Shown: positions 9,064 to 19,441, numbered from the stretch's first letter. The stretch: DNA of 28,795 nt from Collybiopsis luxurians FD-317 M1 (GCA_000827265.1 KN834773.1:40550-69344); one strand, 5' to 3'. Numbers and translations: made by a program. Notes: a model not told the origin generated them from the sequence alone.

Positions 9064-12018
9064 TAAGGTAAGGTAAGATTTATTACCGGCTTGGGACCAA
9101 GAACTGATACGCCGGAATCCGAGTGATCAGATCAATGTATCTACTATTACATTATCCTCCTCGGGACCCTCCAAATGCAGTCCGGACGAGCTCGCAGCGC
9201 CTCGGCTACTGTAGATCTATATGCAAGTTGGAAGGTCAAGGTACAAAATTAAAACTAAAACTACATATGACTGAATTATCGTCGGTACTGTGGAGGGATA
9301 AACAATGGAAAAGTTTCATAAACTGAAAGAACATCAAACATGTACTTTGCTGTAGCAGGGAACAGCGATTTCGTTGACACAATATTAGCTAACCTATCTT
9401 GATCATTCATGCTTGTTCTAGTCAGGTAAGGGTGCGACTGGCCAACCAGTTGTAAGAAGATCTCTGAGAGCTCCCAGGCTTGCATGTGGACATGCTAATA
9501 AAGCATGTTCCGGATCCTCGACTGCACATAAGCATAGGCGGCAGAGTCTGTCATTGTGATTGACAAAGACCCTATGGTTGTCAGACCATCGTAACCGTTC
9601 TACCGCCAAGGGGTGATCGCCAGTTATAATTTTTATGAAAGCTTTCCGATGTTGACTGTCCTTGATATCCTCGAGATATGTCCTCATACACCTAGTCTTA
9701 TATTTGCTTGTCAAACCGTTCTGTGATGGTTCTGTTCGCAGTCGCAGAATGTAGGTTTTGCTCCTTGTAGCTTCCAAGTCCTTCTCAATGATTGTATCTA
9801 ATGCATCGTTGATTTTGGTCTGAAACTCTCTCGCAAATCCCACATCCAATAAACTGTCAATTGTGGGAATAACGAGGACCGAAGAGAGATTTCTATGAAG
9901 CACTTTTAGCAGAGCCAATACCCATGAGTGATGTCCCTGACGATGAAGCTCTACAGACTCCATTAATGCTGCATGAACATACATGTCTGAAGGTCTTTCT
10001 AGGCCATATATGAAAGTGTGAAAGGCAAGTTCCATTCTTCAATACAGCAGAGGTACAATTCCTGTCTCTGTGTACAATGCAATGTTTGACACCTTCTTTG
10101 ACAGGCCAAGGAGACGACGAATAAAGTCGGTTTGTACCCGTGCCAGACTAAGTGCCATATCGATACTTGAGTTGATGGCAATCTCACGACCATAAGTCAA
10201 ATGCGGATCAATACATCCCATGTACAAAATTCTACCCTCCGCCGCAGGAAGGTGACCAATCATTGACTCGACATGTAGCACCCCATGTGCGACAGACCGA
10301 GCCTTCTCAGCTTTAGTCTCATAATGCGGCTGAAAGATTATATGGGTGCAGTCAGCCCTGAAAGGTCCACCCCGAAATGATACACCAACATATGTATACT
10401 CAAGCACAATTTCAACTGCATTGCTAGCAAAACAAAAAGATGGTAGATCCTCTGGTTGTATGCCATGGAAAGAAACGACCGATTTAATGGCATTGATAGA
10501 CATGAAATTGAAACTGCACCAGTCATAAAATAAATTCATTTTTCTTTGTAGGCCTTCAGGCGATAAGGCAAGAAGTAGTAGATCATCTGCCTGTTCAAGA
10601 TGAGATTTGAGCTGGCTGAAGAGCTCTACATCATCCGCTGTCTTGGGGATGTCAAAGTCCGAGAAGTATAAGGTCCAGAGTAGGGGGGAAAGTGTGTCAC
10701 CCGCTAAGATACCAATTACCGATACTGACTCTTCTTTGTGTACCTTGTATCTCATTTTGCAATATATCATGCGAAGCCAATTGAAGATTTTTCCACTCGC
10801 TCCCGTATGCCAGAGCTTCACCCATAAAGTGGCCCGGTGAACAGATGGAAAGGCATTTGAAACATTGACACATGCAACTCATAAGGTTCTGTTCGAGCAC
10901 TTTGCTTTTTCAATAGCCGCTCTGAGGATGAGACAGTTGTTGGTGGTGCGATATTCCTTTCTGAAACCATTTTGAGATCGAGGTATGAGTGCCCGGCTGT
11001 CAGCCCATGAGCGGAATCGCTCAAGGAATAGTAATGTGACAAATTTTAACATGCAGCTTTCCAGTGCCACAGCACGGTATGCATTGGGGTCATCGGCATT
11101 CTTTCCTCTCTTGAGAATGCCAATGAGAATGGAGACAACTAATGCTGTTGGATTATCAACTTCATCCAGGCTGACATTCACCAAATCTGCAATGAGCTGG
11201 CTGTCCGTCTTTCAGATATCCTGATAATGGATCTCATCTTTGCCTGCTGCACTTCATCCTGGGTGTAGCTCCTTAGCTCTGTCAACATCATCAACAGTCA
11301 TGACCCTGTCAAAGAATTTCTCTGCGGTCACGTCCCTAGTGCAAGAAGGCAACACACTTGCCAGGGTCTCATTAATGTGATATTGTGCTTCATCAAACGA
11401 TTGAGGCAGTATATTTGGTGGATTCATCCTTTCCTCAAAGACAGAACACAGATCGACAGCAGTAAGGGAACCTGAGTCATTCGCTACAGCTGAGGACCCA
11501 GTATATTCTTTAAATATCTTCCAGAAGTTAGCTGATCCACGAGCATGCTGTAAAAGTTTTGCACAATATGCATCTCGGCGTCTCAGCATTTTGCTGCGAT
11601 TACGATGACTAGACAGCCAACTATCATCCTGGCCAGAAAAAGCATTTTCTGCCCTTGAGTGGTTTTCTGCAGGTGCGGGCACATCAGTGGATACCCTCGG
11701 TCGCCCAACCTCCCTATGTTGATTGTCAAGTGGTCTTGGACTGGACACAAGAGGGACCTCTGTAACCACTGGCATATATAACACCTTTCTAGCAAGGTCT
11801 GCTGCAGCAGTTAATGAACCGTTAGACTCGGCAGCTGACCCACACAAGAACCTGAAGTGTATGGCTGCACCACAGTCGCAGATACGGTTCACTATGGCTT
11901 TCATAATATCACCATTCGCACATGCCCAGTTTGCTTTTGCATTCCGAGCAACATAGTGGGTCAATGCATGCGCCATGAAAACTGAGGTAGTGTAAATGAT
12001 CATGCTTCGGTCCAAAGG
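9064..12018 (-). mobile_element. 5'-truncated LINE (non-LTR retrotransposon)
   Basis: Comparison with the empty site at about 26364-26372 gives the borders directly. The flank ends ...GGATTCCGG, the element follows, and the flank resumes CCGGAATTTGCCAG. A 5-bp TCCGG duplication (9059-9063 and 12019-12023) fits. The element's 3' end is at the low-coordinate side and has AATAAA followed by TTACC repeats (seen as TAAGGTAAGGTAAG on the plus strand), a short tandem tail as in Tad-like LINEs. At 2955 bp it is short and lacks an endonuclease region, so it is 5'-truncated. It sits between the distal and core promoter of gene A. Confidence 0.85.
9418..12018 (-). pseudogene. LINE reverse transcriptase, one frame broken by four TGA codons
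   Basis: A single frame runs from the element's 5' edge to a stop at 9420-9418. Order: a segment like the end of an RNase H domain (IIYTTSVFMAHALTHYVA through AAADLARK); a linker; RT with QNGFRKEYRTTNNC, motif A VACVNVSNAF, motif B GDTLSPLLWTLYFSDF and motif C QADDLLLLA (10567-10593); and a CCHC-like cluster CRLCLCAVEDPEHALLACPH near the C-terminus. The frame is interrupted only by TGA at 11256-11254, 11214-11212, 10881-10879 and 10041-10039; there is no frameshift. The motif A catalytic Asp reads Asn. The product would be dead. The RNase H assignment is weak because its conserved His is not visible. Confidence 0.8.
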
Positions 12019-12106
12019 TCCGGAATTTGCCAGAATCAGGCGCTATGGTGGAAGATCGCACATGTACTGATTGAACACTGATCACCTGACAGTGCATTGA
12101 AAGTAG

Positions 12107-12115
12107 TATATATAT
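12107..12115 (+). promoter_or_regulatory. TATA box of gene A
   Basis: TATATATAT lies 56 bp before the ATG at 12163. The same element occurs at nearly the same distance before genes B and C. Confidence 0.6.
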
Positions 12116-12162
12116 GACTCTTTGTGCTTGGTTGTCATCATTGTTTCCTCGCTCCCATCATC

Positions 12163-13818
12163 ATGAGTGACGGTACTGTATGACACCAGTTGATTCCAGC
12201 AGGTAAGATAATTCGGTCATTTTATGGTAATCGCAATCAATTCATGGTACCAGTGATGACGCTCTTGGGCAAACCCTCAGCCTGAACTCTCATAGGTATG
12301 TTGAATTACACGGCATGCCACATAAACAGCAAGAGATCTCAAGTAAAATATTAATTAGTGCTTTCAATTAAGCCCATGATTTTGTGCTCAGTCAGCCAGA
12401 GTTCCATCACCACAATGATAATTCTACTGTAAATATATATCAAAATTGGAGTAAGGTTTGCATAATGGTTAAGTTTTTGTTCTGATGGCATTGTCTAGAG
12501 ACAGGTGAAGTTGAAGCAATCAGAAAGTGGTTCAATGCACCAGATCCTTCCACCAACTTCAATAGTGCTCTAGATAAAAAAGCCTCAGGAACAGGAACCT
12601 GGATTCTAGAGCATCAAACATACTCGGGCTGGAAAAGCCAAGGGACAAAACTGTGGATTCAAGGAAAAGGTCTGTATCATTAAGAAAATTCCACTAATTT
12701 GATACTTATAATTGCATCCAGTTGGGTCTGGTAAAACTGTTCTATTGTAAGTAAAATAATATTGGCAGTGCATGTGGCCAAAAATTCAATGCATATCTAG
12801 AACTTCCATCATTAAAGACCTGCAACCCAATGTTGTCTATTTCTACTTTGATAGATGGGACACCAGATTGAAGTCTACTGACCGGGGATTTCTACTTTCC
12901 TTGGTGATGCAAGTGGCATCCAATCATGAAGGTGTTCATCCTCTGTTGCAAGAAATGTATGACAACTGTAAGAAGGGTCTCATTCTACCTGAAACAGAAG
13001 ATTTAAGAACCACTTTGATGGCAATTACAAGGAGGGTAGGAGCCTTCATTGCTATTGATGCCATGGATGAGTGTGATGAGTTAGATCTGGTCATTGACCT
13101 GCTTCTGTCCTTGCCAAAAGGTTGCTATGTTGTTGCAACAGGCCGATTTGATCCGCAGAGCTCTACTAGATGGCTCAAAATCAGGCTAGAGACTGAGCCA
13201 GTCAAGTTGGACATTAAATTATATATTGAGACTACATTGGCCAAATGGCCCTTGAGCTCAAGGCTCCGTGATGAAGTTCTTAGGAGTTTGATTGATGGAG
13301 CAAATGGACAGTAAGTAAATATCAAAGAAGCTCTCCCAAGTCTTTCTGACCTGAGATTGAATAGATTTCGCTGGGTTGATTGCCAGCTGCACTCTCTTCA
13401 TGCACTCAAGATGCCGAAGGCCATTCACAATGCACTCACTAGATTGCCTAAGGATTTAGATGAAATTTATTCAGAGATTTTGCAGAAGATTGATGATGCA
13501 AATTATGACAGTGTACATCACATCTTCATGTGGCTGATGTATGCCTATGAACCTCTGAATCTAAATCAGGTAGCAGACATCCTTGCTATTGATTTAGAAG
13601 AGGAAAAATTTAATCCAGAATACAGGCCATTAGAGCTACAACATGATGGACTACACAATAGTGTTGACTCTACTTTTATTGTCATTGATTCAGCAAGGGG
13701 AAAGTATGTAGTTCAGTTTGCACATATATCTGTACAGGAGTTTCTGGTATCTGAGAGTAGCTGGGCTGAAGCAAAGAATCTTTTCAGATTCAATAAAGCA
13801 CTACAATGGTCTGGATAG
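12163..13818 (+). pseudogene. NACHT-ankyrin NLR-like gene A, truncated pseudogene
   Basis: It has the same exon plan as gene C: exons 12163-12202, 12254-12295, 12344-12450, 12505-12669, 12722-12746, 12801-13310 and 13365-13818. It keeps Walker A (GK-VGSGKT, split by an intron) and a Walker B region ending IAIDAMDECDE, plus a winged-helix-like region to FNKAL. Lesions: five extra bases in exon 1, giving a TGA at codon 7; CAA to TAA at 12369-12371 in exon 3; and loss of everything after 13803, where homology to gene C stops at GCACT. The frame then runs into foreign sequence and stops at 13816-13818. The whole ankyrin array is missing. The LINE also separates it from its distal promoter. An ATG further into exon 1 could start a shorter product, but the exon 3 stop remains. 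Confidence 0.85.
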
Positions 13819-14040
13819 CTCCCCCTTCATTTCCCAGTAAGTCCATACCTTTTCCGACGGTTCTGGTGTTTTCAGCTGTTGATTGCTCGGACCTGCTCTA
13901 GGTGATGTTGAGGAAGATTGGGGGTTGCGAGGAGAAATTCGGCCTGGCTTGCTGGGTAGCTGGAACTTCTTTTGAGTTCCTTGCTTCTTCATAGTGGCCG
14001 AGGACAATGATGCGTGGTGGGATGTGGAGGACTCAGGCAT
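13801..14040 (-). pseudogene. Gag-like ORF fragment, 79 codons
   Basis: An ATG at 14040 opens a frame rich in Ser, Pro, Lys and Gln (SSATMKKQGTQKKFQLPSK, EKVWTYWEMKGELSRPL) that runs into the edge of gene A. A basic, low-complexity start like this is common for Gag of LTR retrotransposons, and the truncation of gene A begins exactly where it meets this frame. No protease, RT or zinc knuckle is present. It could equally be the first exon of an unrelated gene. No family is recognised. Confidence 0.35.
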
Positions 14041-14898
14041 TTCTGAGTTCTGTGTAGGTATATAGTAATTGGTAGATAGATTTTTGGCGAAGGGTAGTTC
14101 CTTCGCTACTAATAGATTTTTCTTTTCTTTACTCGCAACTGCGCGAGTAAAATATTTTCGATTCGGATGCGAATCCGAGTCCAGGATAAAGGTAAGGCAG
14201 CTAACAACTGCCTAATAAGACGTTTGTAGAGATTATTGTTGAAACACGTCAACAGTATAATAAAATTTTCTTCTAGTACACGAAAACTGTACTTTAAAAA
14301 ATGTGTAGGGGCACGTATTGCGCCGAGCTCGTTATACCTTTCACGAATCACTCAGTATAAAGTAGACAGGGTTTAATTCATGTACTAACGTATATCGAAT
14401 GATAGGTCGTGACGGTATAAGAGAAAGAGCTAAGCCCGTTCTTTCCCGACTCGCGTATATACTTCATCCGGACGGTCCGCCAATGTGTCGGTGACGGATA
14501 TACCATCACCGTTACAGAACCCAAATACTAGATGCCATGCTCTCGCTAACATTCTCAGAGACTGTCTCACAATGACCGCTTTCTGCACTTTAGCAAAGGA
14601 CTTCGCGCCTCTAACTTATAAGAACGCCCACTCACAGTTTCCATCATACCATACATTGCGCAACTCAGATCTCTTACCAGTTCTCACTGTACCTGTTGGT
14701 GTTGCTTTCCACAACAAGCTTCTGCTTTTTTTGTGCACTGCTTGACCTCGACTCGGGGCTTTTGCTGTTCGTAGTCAGCGTGTGTGCGATTTCAACGCAA
14801 GTAGTAGTAATTGTTGTTGTTGATTAAATTGAATCTGAAACATTACCACATTGCTGACAGCCGTTAACGTTATACGGGCCTCGCGCGCTGTTTTCTTT
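13804..14898. other. Foreign segment replacing the ankyrin part of gene A
   Basis: It has no counterpart in the other copies. It separates the broken end of gene A from the promoter of gene B, where homology to the other promoters resumes at about 14899. It holds the gag-like frame (13801-14040), a run of four hairpins (14087-14212), and then about 650 bp in which I see no convincing gene; a plus-strand frame at 14485-14745 has no recognisable features. An LTR and leader of a minus-strand retrotransposon is one explanation, but no LTR pair was found. Confidence 0.5.
14087..14212. repeat. Cluster of four short perfect hairpins
   Basis: Stems: GCGAAGG/CCTTCGC at 14087-14106, ACTCGC/GCGAGT at 14131-14148, TCGGAT/ATCCGA at 14163-14178 and GGCAG/CTGCC at 14196-14212, with loops of 4-7 bases. 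They lie just upstream of the minus-strand gag-like frame. Confidence 0.6.
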
Positions 14899-14900
14899 CC

Positions 14901-14926
14901 CACCTTCACTTCTTCATGTCAACCAC
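14901..14926 (+). promoter_or_regulatory. Conserved 26-bp upstream block of gene B
   Basis: Identical in all three NLR upstream regions (8883-8908, 14901-14926, 26192-26217) and beginning CACCTTCACTTCTTCATG. It is about 320-370 bp before the ATG once the LINE is discounted. Gene B's promoter is otherwise well diverged, so identity here suggests constraint. Confidence 0.45.
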
Positions 14927-15210
14927 CGTCCCTGCATTCTCCGCATTTCCGTTCGCCAATCCCTTACCCTGCATCAATTGGAAAGAGCGCTCACTTTGAT
15001 TCTCTTTGGTCTTATACCTTTAATGTGCGTTACATTGCAGCAGCTTTTCTGGATTACTGTGGTCATTGAGACTGACTCGAAGTAAACCTAATCTATTACG
15101 CGATCTGTCATTTGTTTGGAATTCCGGGAATTTCCAGAATTTGCTGTGAAAGAGGATCACACATGCACGCTGACATGAACACTGGCCATCCGGCACTGCA
15201 ATTGAGATGG

Positions 15211-15218
15211 TATATATA
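15211..15218 (+). promoter_or_regulatory. TATA box of gene B
   Basis: TATATATA lies 57 bp before the ATG at 15268, matching the position of the TATA boxes of genes A and C. Confidence 0.65.
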
Positions 15219-15267
15219 AGTGTGCTCTGCTGTCATAATTCATTGTTTCTTGCTCTCTCCTGGCATC

Positions 15268-18200
15268 ATGAGTGACAGTATTGCGCCAGTTGATTCTAGC
15301 AGGTAAGATAATGAGGTTAATTTCCAGGAATGACAATTGATTCATCATATCAGTGGTGATGCCCTTGGGCGGCCAACATTCAGGTTCAACTCTCAGAGGT
15401 ATATTGAATTACACAGTATTAACAGCAAAAGAGCTCAAGTAAAAGGTTGATCAGTGCTTTCTATCAAGCCCATGACTTTGTGCTCAATCATCCGGAGTTT
15501 CATGATAATTCTACTGTAAATATATATCAAAACTGGATTAAGGCCAGTATAATTATTGGCTTGTTTGTCTTCTATTGGCCTAACTTGCCTAAAGACAGGT
15601 GAACTTGAGGCCATCAGAAAGTGGCTCAATGCACCAGATCCTTCAACCAATTTTATTAGTGCTCTAGATAAAAGAGCTGCAGGAACAGGAACTTGGATTC
15701 TGAGACATCAAACATACTTGAATTGGAAAGTCCATGGAAGAAGATTGTGGATTCAAGGAAAAGGTCTATATTATCAAGAAAATTTTGCTATTCTATTACT
15801 TATCAATTGCATCCAGTTGGGTCTGGTAAAACTATTTTATTGTAAGTCAACAAGTAGTATTAGGAGTGCATCTGACCACTGGGGTTACATTCACATCTAG
15901 GACTGCAATTATTAAAGATCTGCAACCAGGAGTCATCTATTTCTACTTTGATAAGCGAGACAACACCAAAAAGAAGTCTACTTATCGAGGATTTCTGCTT
16001 TCATTGCTGATGCAAGCTGCATCTAATCATGAAGGTGTCAATTCTCTGTTACAGGAACAGTATGACAAGTGCAAGAAAGGTCTCAACCAGCTTGAAACAG
16101 AGGATTTGAAAACTACCCTAATAGCAGTCATACAAGGAGCAAAAGTTTTCATTGTAGTGGATGGCATGGATGAATGTGATGAGCTAGATCTTGTCATTGA
16201 TTTACTCCTGTCTTTGCCAGATGATTGTCATGTGGTTGCAACAAGCCGCTTTGATCCACAGGACTCAATGAGATGGCTCAAAATCAAGCTGGAGACTGAG
16301 TCAGTCTGGTCAGATATCAAACTTTATATTGAGACCACATTGGCCAAATGGCCATTGAGCTCAGAGCTCCATGATGAAGTTCTCAGCAGTTTGATTAATG
16401 GAGCAAAAGGACAGTGAGTATTATATGAAGCAGCCTCCACAAATCTTTCTGATCTAATATTGAACAGATTTCGCTGGGTTGACTGCCAAATTCGCACTCT
16501 TCAGGCACTTAAGGCCCCAAAAGCTATCCATAAAGCGCTTGCCAGATTGCCCAAGGATTTAGAAGCAATTTACTTGGAGACATTGCAGAAGATTGATGAT
16601 GAAGACAGTGTACACCAGATTTTCATATGGCTTTTATATGCCTATGAACCTCTTAAGCTAAATCAAGTAGCAGACATCCTTGCTATTGATTTGGAGGAGG
16701 AGAAATTTGATCCGAAGTATAGGCCACTGGAGTTACAAAATGGGCTGCACAATATAGTTGACTCTACTTTTGTAGTCATTGATTCAGTAAGGGGGGAGAA
16801 GGTGGTTCAGTTTGCCCATATATCTGTACAGGAGTTTTTAATCTCCGAACATAGCTGGACTGAAGCAAAGAGCCTTTTCAAACTCAACAAAGAACTGGGG
16901 CATGAAATCATTGCCCAGTCATGTATTATTTATTTGCTTCAATTTGATAGTTGGGAGAGCCCTGGCTTGAAATCACATCCATTGGCATCCTATGCTGCAG
17001 TGCACTGGGCAAAGCATTTTAATGAAGTTCCTTCTGTTGGGCATAAGATTGCTAAGCTACGGAGAATTTTGTTTCAGGAACATAGCCTTCAATATTTGAA
17101 TTGGCTTAGATTGTACCAGGTGGATGGGCCACCTTATCATCAAAATATAAGACCAAAATTAGAATTGGATGACATTCAAAAGCCATTACTAATATATTAT
17201 GCAGCATATTATGGCTGGCCTGATTTAGTAGAAGATATAATTGAACATAGAAGCATGGTGCTATCACACACTAAGCCTAATTCAAAGGTCATTCACAAAA
17301 TGCCAGGAGCTGAAAAAAAGGCCAATGAATCTATTCTTCAGGAGATGCTAAATACTCCAGGAGGGAGATATGGAACTTCTCTTCATGTTGCTGCTTTCAA
17401 GGGCCAAAAGGCAGTTGTAGAATATTTACTAAAGGTGGGAGCTAATGTCAATGCACAAGGGGGAGAATATGGAACTGCTCTTCAGGCTGCAAGCTATAGT
17501 GGCAACAGGGAAATAGTGGAATGCTTGCTACAGTCAGGAGCTGATGTTAATGCAAAAGGGGGAGAATATGGAACTGCTCTTCAGGCTGCAGCTTTTAACA
17601 GCAGGGAGGAAATATTGGAATGCTTGTTACAGGCAGGGGCTGACATCAATGCTAAAGGAGGAGAATATGGCACTGCTCTTCAGGCTGCAGCTTTTAATGG
17701 CAGCAGGGAAACAGTAGAATGCTTGCTTGAGGCAGGGGCTGATGTCAATGTGCAAGGGGGAGCATTTAGAACTGCTCTTGTGGCTGCTGTTTTGAATCAG
17801 CCAAAGGAAATAGTGGAATGCTTGCTGCAAGCAGGAGCAGATGTTAATACATGGGGAGCACATGGAACTGCTCTCCATATGGCAGTTCAGGGAGGCAAGA
17901 AGGAAATAGTGGAGATCTTACTGCAGGCAGGGGCACATATCAATGCTCAGGGAGGCAAATATGGGACTGCTCTTCACGGCGCAATTTGTGAAGGCAGAAA
18001 GGAAATATTGAAATGTTTGCTGCAGGCAGGAGCTAATGTCAATGTTGAAGCAGGACAATATAAATCTGCTCTTAATACTGCAGTTTTTGAAGGCAGGAAG
18101 GAAATAGTAGAGTGTTTGCTGGAAGCAGGAGCTAATGTCAATATTCAAGTATCACCATATGGAACTGCCCTTCATGGTGCAGTTTCTGAAGGCAGGAAGG

Positions 18201-19441
18201 ACATAGTGGAAAGCTTGCTGCGAGCAGGGGCTGATGTTAATGCTCAAGTAAAAAAATATGAAACTGCTCTTCACACTGCCATTTCCAAAGGCAGGATAGA
18301 CATGGTGGAATGCTTGCTTCAGGCAGGAGCTGATGTCAATGCTCAAGGAGGAATATATAAAACTGCTCTTCAGGCTGCAGTTCTTAAGGGTAACAAGAAA
18401 ATGGTGGAGTGCCTGCTGCAGGCAGGGGCTGATGTCAATGTTCAGGGAGGATTATATGGAACTGCTCTTCAGACTGCAGCTTGTCATGGTGATAAGGAAA
18501 CAGTGGAATGCTTGCTGGAGGCAGGGGCTGATGTCAATACTCAAGGAGGAATGTATGAAACTGCTCTTCAGGCTGCAGCTACTTATGACAAGAAGGAAAC
18601 AGTAGAATGCTTGCTGCAGGCAGGAGCTGATGTTAATGCTAATGGAAAATTATTTGGAACTGCTCTTCAGGCTGCAAGCTATAGTGGCAAAAGGGAAACA
18701 GTGGAATGCTTGCTGAAAGCAGGGGCTGATGTCAATGCTCAGGGAGGAAGATATGGAACTGCTCTTCAGGCTGCAGCTTCCAACGGCAGAAAGGAAACAG
18801 TGGAACGCTTGCTGCAAGCAGGGGCTGATGTCAATGCTGCAAGAGGAATGTATGGAACTGCTCTTCAAGCTGCAGCTTATAATGGTAACATTGAAACAGT
18901 GGAATGCTTGCTGCAGGCAGGGGCTACTGTCAATACTCAAGGAGGAACATTAGGAACTGCTCTTCATGCTGCAGCTTTCAAAGGCAACAAGAAAATAGTA
19001 GAATACTTGCTTCAAGCAGGGGCTGATGTAAAGGCTCAAGAAGGAACATATGGAACAGCTCTTCAAGCTGCTGCTCATAATGGTGATAAGGAGACAGTGT
19101 TATGCTTGCTGCAGGCAGGGGCTGATGTCAATACTCAGGGAGGAAAATATGGGACTGCTCTTCAGGCTGCAGCTGTCAGAGGCAAGAGAGAAACAGTGGA
19201 ATGCTTGCTGGAGGCAGGAGCTGATGTCTATGCTCAAGGAGGAGAATATGGAACTGCTCTTCAGGCTGCAGCTTCTAATGGCAAGAAGGAAGCAGTGGAA
19301 TGCTTGCTGCAGGCAGGGGCTGATGTCAATGCTAAAGGAGGAAAATCTAGAACTGCTCTTCAGGCTGCAGCTTCTTATGGCTACAAAGAAACAGTGGCAT
19401 GCTTGATTCAGGCTGGTGCTGAAGTAAATTCTTTAGTTTAA
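15268..19441 (+). CDS. NACHT-ankyrin NLR-like receptor, gene B, complete
   Basis: Seven exons in phase give 1287 residues: 15268-15302, 15354-15398, 15440-15546, 15599-15763, 15817-15841, 15901-16413 and 16468-19441. Introns are 41-59 bp with GT-AG ends. The short N-terminus (about 65 residues) shows no known effector domain. It is followed by the basidiomycete NLR linker LNAPDPSTNF...GTGTW, Walker A GKVGSGKT (116-123, split by an intron and carried mostly on a 25-nt exon), Walker B VFIVVDGMDE (208-217) and ATSRFDP. A winged-helix-like region comes next (about 298-450), and 21 ankyrin repeats fill 595-1285. In the family the NACHT is a nucleotide-driven oligomerisation switch and the repeats sense a ligand; that role is inferred here. 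Exon 2 and intron 2 borders are the least certain. Intron 3 uses a donor 9 bp later than in genes A and C. Confidence 0.85.
17360..19438 (+). repeat. Array of 21 ankyrin repeats, 99-bp period
   Basis: Each unit encodes 33 residues around GGxYGTALQAAAxxGxKETVECLL then QAGADVNAQ; repeat 6 is one residue shorter. Repeats 6-11 carry EIVE/DIVE/DMVE-type residues and 12-20 mostly ETVE, suggesting block-wise duplication. CpG is nearly absent: I count none from 17341 to 17940. Long open frames seen on the opposite strand and in other frames follow the 99-bp period and are not separate genes. Confidence 0.9.

Larger units (their letters stand above)
820..13803 (+). repeat. Segmental duplication, copy 1
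   Basis: This is the partner of 20286-28132. It starts in the 3' flank of gene 0, includes the minus-strand Ser/Pro-rich gene, the Pff1-like remnant and the NLR promoter, and ends inside gene A. Two insertions lengthen it by about 4.4 kb. Confidence 0.85.

Noticed and set aside
10346..11224. Plus-strand frames inside the LINE
   Set aside because: They are shadows of the minus-strand reverse transcriptase frame, which carries the recognisable RT motifs.
14485..14745. Plus-strand 86-codon frame upstream of gene B
   Set aside because: No motif, no second copy, and it lies in the foreign segment just upstream of gene B's promoter. Coding cannot be supported.
17627..19406. Several long open frames antisense to, or out of frame with, the ankyrin array (CLQQAFH-type and AGLMSMLKEE-type proteins)
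   Set aside because: They repeat with the 99-bp ankyrin period and arise from the low stop content of the repeated codons. They have no start, promoter or splice support.
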